A DNA stretch of 23,395 nt. It comes from a virus. The notes beneath the pieces were generated by a model. It had not been told where the DNA came from. It did no database searches and saw only the letters and a list, made by a program, of their open reading frames with translations. A program made the translations under genes and the position numbers. The DNA lies in IMG/VR virus record IMGVR_UViG_3300028194_000472, positions 1 to 23,395 of that record, one strand, 5' to 3'. Each line of letters opens with the position of its first letter. The first letter of the stretch is position 1. Below are positions 9,174 through 16,609 of the stretch, one piece after another.

Positions 9174-10271
9174 TTAAGATTTTTCATTTATTTTGTCTTG
9201 CTGTAGTTCACTTTGTGCAACTTGTACTATTGAAGGATCTCTTATAACTATACCAGCATATAATAACACATTTAAAACTAATTCTGTTTGCTCAGAAGTT
9301 TGTAATCCAAAATTAGTATGACCAAAAGTTGTTCCTGAATATAAGCTAGACTCTGCAATTGATATAACGGCGTTAGTTCCACCAGCTGCAGTTTGAAAGG
9401 CATCTGATAAAGTTATTCTATCACCAACTAAATAACCTTTGCCAGGAGAAGTAACATTTAAAGAAAGTATAGTACCATCAGAATTTAAGTCTAAACTAAA
9501 AACCATACCTGATCCTGTTCCAGTTCCACCAAGACTATTGGTATAAGTTACTCTAGCATCATTTTGATCTAAACCTGTGTAAGTTGCTAAACCCCCTGAA
9601 GCTGCAAAATCAGTTGTTAAACTTTCAAACAAATATCCATTTGCAAAACCTTCTATCACAGGTAACCCTGTAGCCACATACTCATTTACATCAAAAATAT
9701 ATTGACCCAATGTACCTGAATAATAACCCCATCTTATATCAGTAGGCTTTTTAACATACTGCATTTTAATATCATTAACATTAGTAATATCGCTAGGATA
9801 TACTATGCATTTATTATCTTCGTATAAATATACGGGAAAGTTTTTTGTTGGAGTTGTTAAAGGAGCTTTTATTATATTGTAAAACTCAGACCTGCCTAAC
9901 CTCTGCATTTCAGGGTAAACAAGTGCATTTGGCTCATAAGTAACTGTGCCAAGTTTATACAGTTCAGAAGGAACTGTAAATGTGTTAGATATTGGATTTG
10001 TAACACCTATAGCTTTTTCAACTATTGATTGATCACTTTCAGTTTTAAATTCTGCAATTTTTTCGTCAGTGGCAGCGACTCTATCTGCATAGTCCATATC
10101 TGTTTGAGGAATACGAACCTGTTGATTCAAATCCTCAAAGCATTTTTCAAAGAGTTCTCTTTGAACTTGAGTACCTATTCTGTTAAACTCATCTGGAGTC
10201 ATATAACCCCTTTGTTCTTTGTTCAAAATAAGTAATACAGTTTTATATACAGTATCTACGCTTATTGCCAT
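9174..10271 (-). CDS. Neck/tail ring-like protein, 365 aa from the preferred start
   Basis: The preferred start is the ATG at 10271 (MAISVDTVYKTVLLILN). An in-frame ATG at 10307 would add 12 residues (MQVAPFILKIFK), but that extension is encoded across a terminator-like hairpin and lacks the character of the rest. Numbered from 10271, residues 1-95 are helical and polar (RGYMTPDEFNRIGTQVQREL), 98-165 beta-rich (FTVPSELYKLG, FPVYLYEDNKCIVYPSD) and 168-182 read IKMQYVKKPTDIRWG. The C-terminal helix at 320-350 (LQTSEQTELVLNVLLYAG) closes the core. The motif order matches ring or connector proteins of marine phages as I remember them. About residues 188-306 are a Gly-rich insert (GTGTGSG and GKGYLVGDRITLS) splitting the core between the KKPTDIRWGY and FGLQTSEQTE motifs. 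Its role is probably to extend the portal channel and receive the next ring protein. Confidence 0.82.
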   Translation of the reverse strand: MAISVDTVYKTVLLILNKEQRGYMTPDEFNRIGTQVQRELFEKCFEDLNQQVRIPQTDMDYADRVAATDEKIAEFKTESDQSIVEKAIGVTNPISNTFTVPSELYKLGTVTYEPNALVYPEMQRLGRSEFYNIIKAPLTTPTKNFPVYLYEDNKCIVYPSDITNVNDIKMQYVKKPTDIRWGYYSGTLGQYIFDVNEYVATGLPVIEGFANGYLFESLTTDFAASGGLATYTGLDQNDARVTYTNSLGGTGTGSGMVFSLDLNSDGTILSLNVTSPGKGYLVGDRITLSDAFQTAAGGTNAVISIAESSLYSGTTFGHTNFGLQTSEQTELVLNVLLYAGIVIRDPSIVQVAQSELQQDKINEKS

Positions 10272-10293
10272 TTTAAATATTTTTAAAATAAAG

Positions 10294-10313
10294 GGAGCCA
10301 CTTGCATGACTCC
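10294..10313 (-). terminator. Terminator-like hairpin before the ring-protein gene
   Basis: Read on the minus strand, GGAGTCA-TGCAAG-TGGCTCC forms a 7-bp stem with one G-U pair and a 6-nt loop. It is followed by CTTTATTTT, an imperfect U-rich tract. It lies 20 nt after the stop of the 261-aa gene and 22 nt before the preferred ATG of the next gene. It could act as a partial intrinsic terminator or a processing/stability hairpin that lowers expression of the tail genes relative to the head genes. It is weaker than the hairpin at 11141-11166. Confidence 0.5.
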
Positions 10314-10332
10314 ACTTAATTATAATCACTTG

Positions 10333-11118
10333 TTATTTGAACTTTTTCTCTATAGACTTGTAAACTTCAACTCCTTCATCTGTTTTAAACCACGCAGCCA
10401 TTGCTGAATAAGGGTTTTCATCAAAAGGAACATTCATTAATTTACGGCCATTACTAGCCCAAGTAAAAGTTCTTTGATCTTGCGCTAAACTTATAATACC
10501 AGCCTCAGTAGCTCTTATACCAAAGTTTCTAAGTTCAACGTTTTCATCATTAACTAAATCTAAGAACAATACTGGATCGCTCTTAGCAAATAGTAGTAAA
10601 TCTCTTTTAAGTTCCTTAGAACTCATAGAAGATACTTTAGAACCTAACTCAACTCTCAATATAGCTTCAGCTTTGTCTACATCCATGTTAAGTGCCATAG
10701 CCATTGCTTCAACTTGTAATTCAAGATTATCTAGTTCATTACTAGCTTCAACCACTTCATCTCTTTCAGCATATACACCACCTTTGTTTGGGTGATATAA
10801 TGAAAGCAACTTTTGTAAAGGTTGATTTTGTTTAGGTACCATTAAAACACCATTTTCAAAAACAATATGACCTAGTGTTGCCGTACCTTTTTGTTCGTCC
10901 ATAAATGGACTTTTCATATTGGTAGCATACCTAAGTTCTCTACTATATCCTTTATCTTCATCAAACCACATTAAAGGTTTTCTTGAAGAGTGTCTTGAGT
11001 TTAGTCTAGTTGTTAAAGGTGATTGGCCATTTACTAAATGATAATACCTATCTTTTAACTCCCATGTATCTTTTTTTGCCACAGCTTTAGCTGGAGCTTT
11101 CTTTTCTTTTGTTTCCAT
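10333..11118 (-). CDS. Conserved head/neck-associated protein, 261 aa, function unknown
   Basis: Residues 1-16 are Lys/Ala-rich (KEKKAPAKAVAKK). Residues 23-100 form a mixed domain with RLNSRHSSRKPLMWFDEDKG and YATNMKSPFMDEQKGTA. Residues 120-185 are helical (LELQVEAMAMALNMDVDKAE, SSKELKRDLLLFAKSDP). The C-terminal 190-261 region is the most distinctive: NDENVELRNFGI, DQRTFTWASNGRKLMNVPFD, then NPYSAMAAWFKTDEGVEVYK. I recognise this C-terminal pattern from marine phage structural clusters, but I know of no experimental function. Its place between the capsid and ring genes suggests a head-completion, neck or head-decoration role. It is separated from the capsid genes by a strong terminator and from the ring genes by a weaker hairpin, so it may have its own expression level. 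The ATG is preceded by a TATTA-repeat leader rather than a Shine-Dalgarno site. Confidence 0.75.
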   Translation of the reverse strand: METKEKKAPAKAVAKKDTWELKDRYYHLVNGQSPLTTRLNSRHSSRKPLMWFDEDKGYSRELRYATNMKSPFMDEQKGTATLGHIVFENGVLMVPKQNQPLQKLLSLYHPNKGGVYAERDEVVEASNELDNLELQVEAMAMALNMDVDKAEAILRVELGSKVSSMSSKELKRDLLLFAKSDPVLFLDLVNDENVELRNFGIRATEAGIISLAQDQRTFTWASNGRKLMNVPFDENPYSAMAAWFKTDEGVEVYKSIEKKFK

Positions 11119-11140
11119 AATATAATATAATATAATAATT
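11119..11140 (-). promoter_or_regulatory. TATTA-repeat leader before the 261-aa gene
   Basis: Minus-strand sequence between the terminator and the ATG at 11118 consists of repeated TATTA/ATATT units ending ATTATATTATATTATG. The same 16 bases precede the scaffold start at 14171. It contains TATAAT-like words on both strands, but a promoter here would give an almost leaderless transcript. I therefore think an unstructured translation-initiation leader is at least as likely. Confidence 0.35.
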
Positions 11141-11166
11141 AAAAAAGACCCCGCCGAAGCGGGATC
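11141..11166 (-). terminator. Intrinsic terminator after the capsid genes
   Basis: On the minus strand GATCCCGC-TTCG-GCGGGGTC forms an 8-bp, G+C-rich stem (one T-G pair) with a UUCG tetraloop, directly followed by six T. It stands out in the otherwise A+T-rich sequence. It lies 19 nt after the stop of the 103-aa gene and before the next start, as expected for a terminator that raises capsid mRNA over downstream tail mRNA. Only partial termination is likely unless a promoter lies just downstream, since the tail genes continue on the same strand. Confidence 0.88.
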
Positions 11167-11185
11167 TTATTATTGTTTTTTAAAC

Positions 11186-11497
11186 TTACGCAGCAGCGTA
11201 AACTACAGTAGCAACTGATTTACTTAACATACCGGTATCAATCATTCCTGATCCTCCGCCTATTAATCCAACAGCATTTTCTATTACTTGTGTATCTACT
11301 TGACTAAAGTAAGTAGAAGCAGTACCAGAAATATAACCAACAGGTGTTATTGTTATGTTATTAGCAAGATCACCTACGTAATTAACTTCAATCAACCCAG
11401 TAGCTAATCTTATAGTAGCTACATTTTCAGCTAAAAGCAAGTCGAATTGAGGTACTCCACTAGCTATTCCAGGCTTGTTTATTTTTACATATCCCAT
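11186..11497 (-). CDS. Small candidate capsid accessory protein, 103 aa
   Basis: A 103-residue protein, Gly/Ala/Val/Ile-rich with few charges, predicted mostly beta (VATIRLATGLIEVNYVG, NNITITPVGYISG) and with a glycine-rich turn GLIGGGSG near residue 77. It has no signal peptide or transmembrane pattern. It lies 26 nt downstream of the major capsid gene and is the last gene before the strong terminator, so it should be made at capsid-like levels. Genes of this size immediately after a major capsid gene often encode decoration or cement proteins, and that is my best inference. I do not recognise the family. The ATG is preceded by an A-rich leader (AAGAAAAATG on the minus strand). Confidence 0.65.
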   Translation of the reverse strand: MGYVKINKPGIASGVPQFDLLLAENVATIRLATGLIEVNYVGDLANNITITPVGYISGTASTYFSQVDTQVIENAVGLIGGGSGMIDTGMLSKSVATVVYAAA

Positions 11498-11523
11498 TTT
11501 TCTTATTTTTTAAATGTTAATAA

Positions 11524-13011
11524 TTATATAGTTGACTTGAATAACACGAAGTTATTAGCCGCTTGTGTAACTAAACATCTTTCAGATAAGAAATTCACAG
11601 TCATTGCATCTAAATCAGAAGTGTAAGCACCTCCAACAGATCCAGTAACCCATGACTTCATTCTACGATCATCAGCTTCAGAAGCTCTATATCTTACATG
11701 TAAGAAAGGACGTCTGATATTAGATCCTAAACTTTGATCATAAACAGTTGATGTTCCAGCTGGAATCATTACACCATCGATGTCTCCGATTAATCCTCTT
11801 GTTGAAAAGTCATTTAGGTATTTCCAGTCAGTCTTATAAAAATCATAAGAACCTCTTCTAAATCCTGAAAATCCAAAATTCATTGCCATTTCAGCTTCGT
11901 TGTCAAAAAGACCGTAAGAAGCAGAAGCAGTAGAAGGAAATCCTCCACCAGCTTGAGCAGCAATCATATCATCAAAATCAAGAGCAGTAGCTCTAGATAA
12001 GAATAACATGTTTTCTTCAATAGCACCTTGTGTATCTAGTTGTTTTAGGATAGTATCAAAATCACCTAAAGCACCAGATCCAGGAGCAGCAGCACCAGCG
12101 AAATCATTATAAATGTTTCCTCTAGATTCTATAGCAGCAAATAAACCTTCAGAACCGTTGTTAGCATCAATACCATTTCCTGGATTAACAACACCGTTAG
12201 CACCGTTGCTTACAGCTTCAACCATAGACATTTCTAGGTAATCTTCAAATCTTAATCTTGTTTCAGACTCAGACTTTAAATACCATAAGTATCCATTTGT
12301 TCCATCTTCAGTAGCAACTTCTACCCAACCAATTTGAGCTGTATCAGAACCTGATACTTCAAACTTATCTCTTAAGATAATTGGCTTATTAGAAAATTGT
12401 GTTAAAGTTGGCTGAATGCTATCCATGTTTTGGTAATTACTAGTAGCACTATCTGCACCACCAGAACCTTTAGCAAATTCAGAACCATATACAAATGTTT
12501 TAACAACAGAAGTAACAGGATTTGTTATTAAAGCACTCGCAGTAGCAACACCATAGGTTTCAAAAGTAACAGTAGCAGTTGTAGCTGTAGCAGCAACAAC
12601 ATTACTAACTCTAGCTTTTATTACAGTAACGCCAGAAGCTAATACAATTGTATTACCTATTTTTATAGCACATAATTTACCAGTTTCAATTGGAACTGTC
12701 ATGGTTAATCCACCAGCTAATACTGTACAACCTTCGTAAGAAACATGTAATCTATTTTGTTCAGACCAAATTACTTGATCAGATGTCATAGGCATTTCAG
12801 CGCCTACCATTCTCAAGAAACCACCTAAAGTTCGGTTTCCGTATCTTTCTACTTCTGCTTCGTAAAGCTCAGGTAGATATTGTTGTGCAAAAGTTCCACC
12901 ACCAGTAGCAGCATCAAAAGTCAAGTAATTAGTGGCTAAAGCCATTTGAGTTTGATGAGGCAAGAGTGACGGAGGAAAAGCTCCAGTTGGAGCATTGTTT
13001 TGAAAACTCAT
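11524..13011 (-). CDS. Major capsid protein
   Basis: A 495-residue protein at the expected place, after portal and scaffold. The N-terminal part includes ATNYLTFDAATGGGTFAQQY and LPELYEAEVERYGNRTLGGF (residues 27-65), then VIWSEQNRLHVSYEG at 80-94. The centre contains FSNKPIILRDKFEVSGSD (206-223) and a helix SETRLRFEDYLEMSMVEAVS (249-268), equivalent in character to the spine helix of HK97-fold capsid proteins. The C-terminal part has the DDMIAAQAGGG and HVRYRASEADDRRMK segments. Overall length and motifs fit marine flavobacterial/crAss-like capsid proteins as I remember them. Residues about 95-172 are Val/Thr/Ala-rich beta sequence that interrupts the core and may be a surface insertion domain. 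The gene starts 11 nt after the scaffold stop with no Shine-Dalgarno sequence. Confidence 0.88.
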   Translation of the reverse strand: MSFQNNAPTGAFPPSLLPHQTQMALATNYLTFDAATGGGTFAQQYLPELYEAEVERYGNRTLGGFLRMVGAEMPMTSDQVIWSEQNRLHVSYEGCTVLAGGLTMTVPIETGKLCAIKIGNTIVLASGVTVIKARVSNVVAATATTATVTFETYGVATASALITNPVTSVVKTFVYGSEFAKGSGGADSATSNYQNMDSIQPTLTQFSNKPIILRDKFEVSGSDTAQIGWVEVATEDGTNGYLWYLKSESETRLRFEDYLEMSMVEAVSNGANGVVNPGNGIDANNGSEGLFAAIESRGNIYNDFAGAAAPGSGALGDFDTILKQLDTQGAIEENMLFLSRATALDFDDMIAAQAGGGFPSTASASYGLFDNEAEMAMNFGFSGFRRGSYDFYKTDWKYLNDFSTRGLIGDIDGVMIPAGTSTVYDQSLGSNIRRPFLHVRYRASEADDRRMKSWVTGSVGGAYTSDLDAMTVNFLSERCLVTQAANNFVLFKSTI

Positions 13012-13022
13012 GTTTTATCTTT

Positions 13023-14171
13023 TTATTTGTTTTTATTTATTCTTAATTTTAACTTTGAACTATCTACACCACTAATTGCTTTTACTTTCATACCTCCAAT
13101 GAAAACATCTCCCGTAGACGTTGGTCTAAGTTCGTTGTTTAAATTTTTGGATTTAGCCATTACATCTTTAACAGCGTCGGCTTTCCCTTGCTCGTAAAAA
13201 TGATTAGCGATTGTATCCGCATTTTGTGCTGCAAAAATAGCTTTGTGATAACCTTTATAGTCTTTAACTTCCCCTTTATTATCTAAGAACTTCCCGATTA
13301 GGTTCGTAAGATCAGATTGATTACTAGCAACTGAGTCTACATCGTTAACACCGTATCTAAATTTCTTATCACTTAAATTGAACTCAAAACCTTTGAACTC
13401 TTGATTAAAGAAATTTTTAGTGGTTGATTTAAACTTATCATGTTGCTGTTTAACCATTTTTTGTTCTTCGTTGTGTCTATTGAAAAAGTCCATAGCTTTT
13501 TGTTGTTCCTGAGTAACGCCCGGTCTCAACTTGATCTCGTCGTAATATTTACTCTTGGTTTCTTCCAAAAAGTTAGTGGCTTTGGCAATTTCTTCTTTAT
13601 AAGCGAGTTTTTTCTTTCTTATATCTCGCTCTTCATCCAATTCTTCATCATATGAAAAGTTATCTTCTAATAAGAAGTTAACCTCTTCTAAATCAAGATG
13701 TGGTTTAGTCTGTTTGTAATACTCTTTTAATAAAGTATCTTTATCAACATTTGAATAATCAGCGTTTAATCTAACGTAATCTTCAACTGTTCCGCCTGTA
13801 TCTTCCATAAAATTAACCAGTTTTTCTATGTTTTCTGGTAGTTTTATTTCTGGTTGTGTTTCAACAACATCTTCAATTACAGGTTCTTTTACTTCTTCAG
13901 TAACTTCTTCTTCAGTAATTTCAGATATAGGAGATGTAGTTTCTTCTTTTACTTTAACTACTTCTTCTTTTATCTCTTCTTTAACTACAGGCTCTTCTTT
14001 AATAACTACTTTATCTACAGGTTTTTCTTCTTTAACCTCTTCTTTTTTAGATAAATCTATTTTAGATTTTGTAGCTTTTTTATTAGTAAGTTTTTTCATT
14101 TTAGGTTTCTTAACCTTAAACTCACCTTGTTCTAATTCCCCTTTAGGGTTTTCTTTTATTTCTTCTGACAT
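13023..14171 (-). CDS. Scaffold-like head assembly protein
   Basis: A highly charged 382-residue protein. Residues 1-40 are Lys-rich and 41-110 are an almost pure Lys/Glu/Val low-complexity tract (repeats such as KEEPVVKEEIKEEVVKVKEE), surely disordered. Residues 113-260 are helical with many charges (ENIEKLVNFMEDTGGTVEDY, RLNADYSNVDKDTLLKEYYK) and likely coiled coil around 175-250. The C-terminal end is basic (KLKLRINKNK). Position between portal and major capsid protein, helical composition and a basic C-terminus are the usual marks of a capsid scaffold, whose basic tail binds the capsid protein during procapsid assembly. This is inference by position and composition; I see no protease motif. 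The A/T leader ending ATTATATTATATTATG is identical to that of the 261-aa gene. Confidence 0.72.
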   Translation of the reverse strand: MSEEIKENPKGELEQGEFKVKKPKMKKLTNKKATKSKIDLSKKEEVKEEKPVDKVVIKEEPVVKEEIKEEVVKVKEETTSPISEITEEEVTEEVKEPVIEDVVETQPEIKLPENIEKLVNFMEDTGGTVEDYVRLNADYSNVDKDTLLKEYYKQTKPHLDLEEVNFLLEDNFSYDEELDEERDIRKKKLAYKEEIAKATNFLEETKSKYYDEIKLRPGVTQEQQKAMDFFNRHNEEQKMVKQQHDKFKSTTKNFFNQEFKGFEFNLSDKKFRYGVNDVDSVASNQSDLTNLIGKFLDNKGEVKDYKGYHKAIFAAQNADTIANHFYEQGKADAVKDVMAKSKNLNNELRPTSTGDVFIGGMKVKAISGVDSSKLKLRINKNK

Positions 14172-14197
14172 AATATAATATAATAGTTAATATAAAA
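14172..14197 (-). promoter_or_regulatory. TATTA-repeat leader before the scaffold gene
   Basis: The short portal-scaffold gap reads on the minus strand as an A/T-only stretch ending ATTATATTATATTATG at the scaffold start. It matches the leader of the 261-aa gene exactly over 16 bases. It could be a TATA-like promoter element or an unstructured translation-initiation leader; the sequence alone does not decide. Confidence 0.3.
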
Positions 14198-16609
14198 TTA
14201 TTTAGGGCCAAACTGCTCTAAACCAAAACCGCCCATTGTATCATTACCTGCGGATTCAAAGTTTTTAGGTAATAAATCATTTTTTCTTTGATCAATAAGT
14301 TCAGACTGTTGCGTAGCTTGCATCTCTGTTCTTTGATCTTTTCTATCTTCTTTTAAATTTTCATTTTTCTGCTTAGACTGAGAATTCATTTGAGCCAACT
14401 GCATGTTATAGTTAAATTCAACTTCCATTAGTTGTTGCTTGATCTGAGCTTCTCTTTCCATTTTTTGAATATCAAATTGAGATTTAGCCTGTTCGTAGCT
14501 TATGTTTTGTTGTGATATAACTTGTTGTTTTTGAGCCTCAGCTAATGATATTTGTTCAGCTGCTTGAGCATTAGCCTGTGCTTGTGCTTGCATATTCTCT
14601 TGCTGCATTTGCTGATCTTTAACTTGTTTATCCTTACGCCTTTTCTTTAACATTTGATTAGCAAGTTTTAAATTATTAACTTGCCTAATATCTATAGCAT
14701 CTTCAAGATCTATTTGACCACCTTTTAAAGCTATTTGAATATTTTGTTCTAATACTTGCTTTTCTTCTTCGTCAGGTTCTAACTCTAAGAATATACCAAA
14801 GTCATGTATATTAACTTTAGATAATTCTTCCAATGTAGCTACATTATATCTTGATATACTAGACATTAATGTTTGTTTGGTAAGTGGAAAAGCTAAAGCA
14901 TCAGCTATTCTTAAAGATATATTCTCACAAGATCTTAATGTTAAGTATAAGCTAGCTTGTAATATGTGTCTAGTTGCTACGTTTGAATTAGCAGCTGCTA
15001 GCTTTTGTAAACCAACTAATGACTGCTTATCAGGTAAAGTACCATCTCTAGCTTCATTAAGCCCCGTTACGTCTCTTATCATTTTAAGATAATACTCATA
15101 AGTTTGTATCAAAGATTGTATTTTAGCTCCACCAGAACTTGATTGTAGCTCTTGAATAGGGACTTTACCAGGATTCATGCCACCATCTTGAGTCATTGAT
15201 CTACCAACAACAGAACCTGTTTGAAAATACATATTTAAAGCTTCTGATGGGTTGTAGTTAGTTCCATTACCTAAATCAACCTCTGCTAAACCATCCATAT
15301 CTAAATAAACACCATCAGGCACTACTCTAGACATTACTTGTTGTAATTTTAAATGAGTTAATTGAATCATATCAGCAAAACCAGTAATACGAGACACTAT
15401 AGACTCTATTCTACCCTTATATATTCTAGGAGCAACTATATTATAATTCATATTAACCTTAACAGTATCAGACATAGGTCTAGTCATGTTCTCAGCTAAC
15501 TCCCATTTCAACATCTTGTTGTGTCCTAGTATTTTAGCTCCAGAATAAAGAACTTCAATAGATCTAAATGCTTTTTTAAAACCATCAGTTTCTTCAGGTG
15601 GATTAAATGAATCAGTTTTTTCAATAGCTTTTTCTAAACCATTTGCTGTTTCTTTAATTTTAAATACTTGATTAGCAAAAGTTTTATATTCAAAATATAA
15701 TACTTGAATTGTGTTGTCATCATATCTACCGCTCCAGTTTCTAGTGTAGTTTTGATTACCTGGATATTTTTGAATCTCTTTAAGTTCTTCTGGCGTTAAA
15801 TAAGGAAATTGCTTTTTAAGCTCTGGCATACTTATAGACTTTACTTCACCAACGTAATATAAGTCTTCAAAATTAGGATCTTCACTATAAGAGTAAACTA
15901 AACTAGCTGGGTCAACATAGTCTAAAGTAACGCCTTCAGATCTATTGAAATCAGTTTTAACAGCTGATATACCTAAAACAGTTAGATCATAATTTAATCT
16001 TCTTCTTATTAAATCATACTTGTTATTAGCTAAAACATTGTTTATAACCTCTTCCTCTGCTACTTCTATAGATTCCTTATAACTCATCTGCATGTGAAGT
16101 TGTATATCTTCTTCACTTTCCATTTCCAATCCAACACCTTGAGATGCTGAAACATCCATGCCTGTTATTTCAGTTATTTGATTTATTAAATCTTTTTGCA
16201 TCATGTCTCTTTGTAAAGACTCAGCATATTTAGTTCTCTTAACTAAAGACTCAGGGTCTTGAGCGTAAGCTTTAATTTCATAATTTCTTTGTGACATGCC
16301 GTTCACAACTATATCAACAAACTTAGGTATAACTGGTACAGGTTTCCAGTCTAAGTTTAAATAAGATAAATCGCCATTAATAGATAGCTCATCTTTATAT
16401 TTTTGAACTGATTGCTCTCCTCTAGCGTATAATCTTAAATTGTGAAAAGAATTATAGTTGCTACCAAACCTATCTGAATAACCATTGCCATTAGTAAACC
16501 ACTCAGACTCTACAGCTCTACCTACTTGTAAGCCATACTCTTCTGTAGCTTTTTCTGCATCTGGGACTACTTGATCTGGAAATATGCTATTATAATTAGT
16601 ATTTATCAT
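14198..16609 (-). CDS. Portal protein
   Basis: An 803-residue protein directly after the large terminase; the terminase TAA and portal ATG abut with no spacer. Residues 55-120 have the portal signature known from crAss-like and related phages: LRLYARGEQSVQKYKDELS, then SYLNLDWKPVPVIPKFVDIV and VNGMSQRNYEIKAYAQDP. Residues 195-260 form the wing (NYDLTVLGISAVKTDFN, DYVDPASLVYSYSEDPNFED). Residues 390-520 contain the stem and clip region with RIYKGRIESIVSRITGFADM and IRDVTGLNEARDG, the latter close to the portal consensus. Residues about 650-775 form a long Gln/Lys/Glu coiled coil, an extended C-terminal barrel reaching into the capsid. The product forms the dodecameric DNA channel at one vertex, docks the terminase and seeds capsid assembly. 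The length fits this large-portal group. Confidence 0.93.
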   Translation of the reverse strand: MINTNYNSIFPDQVVPDAEKATEEYGLQVGRAVESEWFTNGNGYSDRFGSNYNSFHNLRLYARGEQSVQKYKDELSINGDLSYLNLDWKPVPVIPKFVDIVVNGMSQRNYEIKAYAQDPESLVKRTKYAESLQRDMMQKDLINQITEITGMDVSASQGVGLEMESEEDIQLHMQMSYKESIEVAEEEVINNVLANNKYDLIRRRLNYDLTVLGISAVKTDFNRSEGVTLDYVDPASLVYSYSEDPNFEDLYYVGEVKSISMPELKKQFPYLTPEELKEIQKYPGNQNYTRNWSGRYDDNTIQVLYFEYKTFANQVFKIKETANGLEKAIEKTDSFNPPEETDGFKKAFRSIEVLYSGAKILGHNKMLKWELAENMTRPMSDTVKVNMNYNIVAPRIYKGRIESIVSRITGFADMIQLTHLKLQQVMSRVVPDGVYLDMDGLAEVDLGNGTNYNPSEALNMYFQTGSVVGRSMTQDGGMNPGKVPIQELQSSSGGAKIQSLIQTYEYYLKMIRDVTGLNEARDGTLPDKQSLVGLQKLAAANSNVATRHILQASLYLTLRSCENISLRIADALAFPLTKQTLMSSISRYNVATLEELSKVNIHDFGIFLELEPDEEEKQVLEQNIQIALKGGQIDLEDAIDIRQVNNLKLANQMLKKRRKDKQVKDQQMQQENMQAQAQANAQAAEQISLAEAQKQQVISQQNISYEQAKSQFDIQKMEREAQIKQQLMEVEFNYNMQLAQMNSQSKQKNENLKEDRKDQRTEMQATQQSELIDQRKNDLLPKNFESAGNDTMGGFGLEQFGPK

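Noticed and set aside
10029-10407. Plus-strand short frames of 68 and 62 aa over the hairpin region
   Set aside because: They are antisense to the ring-like and 261-aa genes, with hydrophobic low-complexity sequence from A/T-rich complement.
13828-14178. Plus-strand 116-aa Ser/Phe/Thr-rich open frame (and an overlapping Phe-rich one at 13854-14054)
   Set aside because: They are antisense readings of the Lys/Glu/Val repeat tract of the scaffold-like gene, which automatically gives long stop-free Ser/Phe/Thr sequence.
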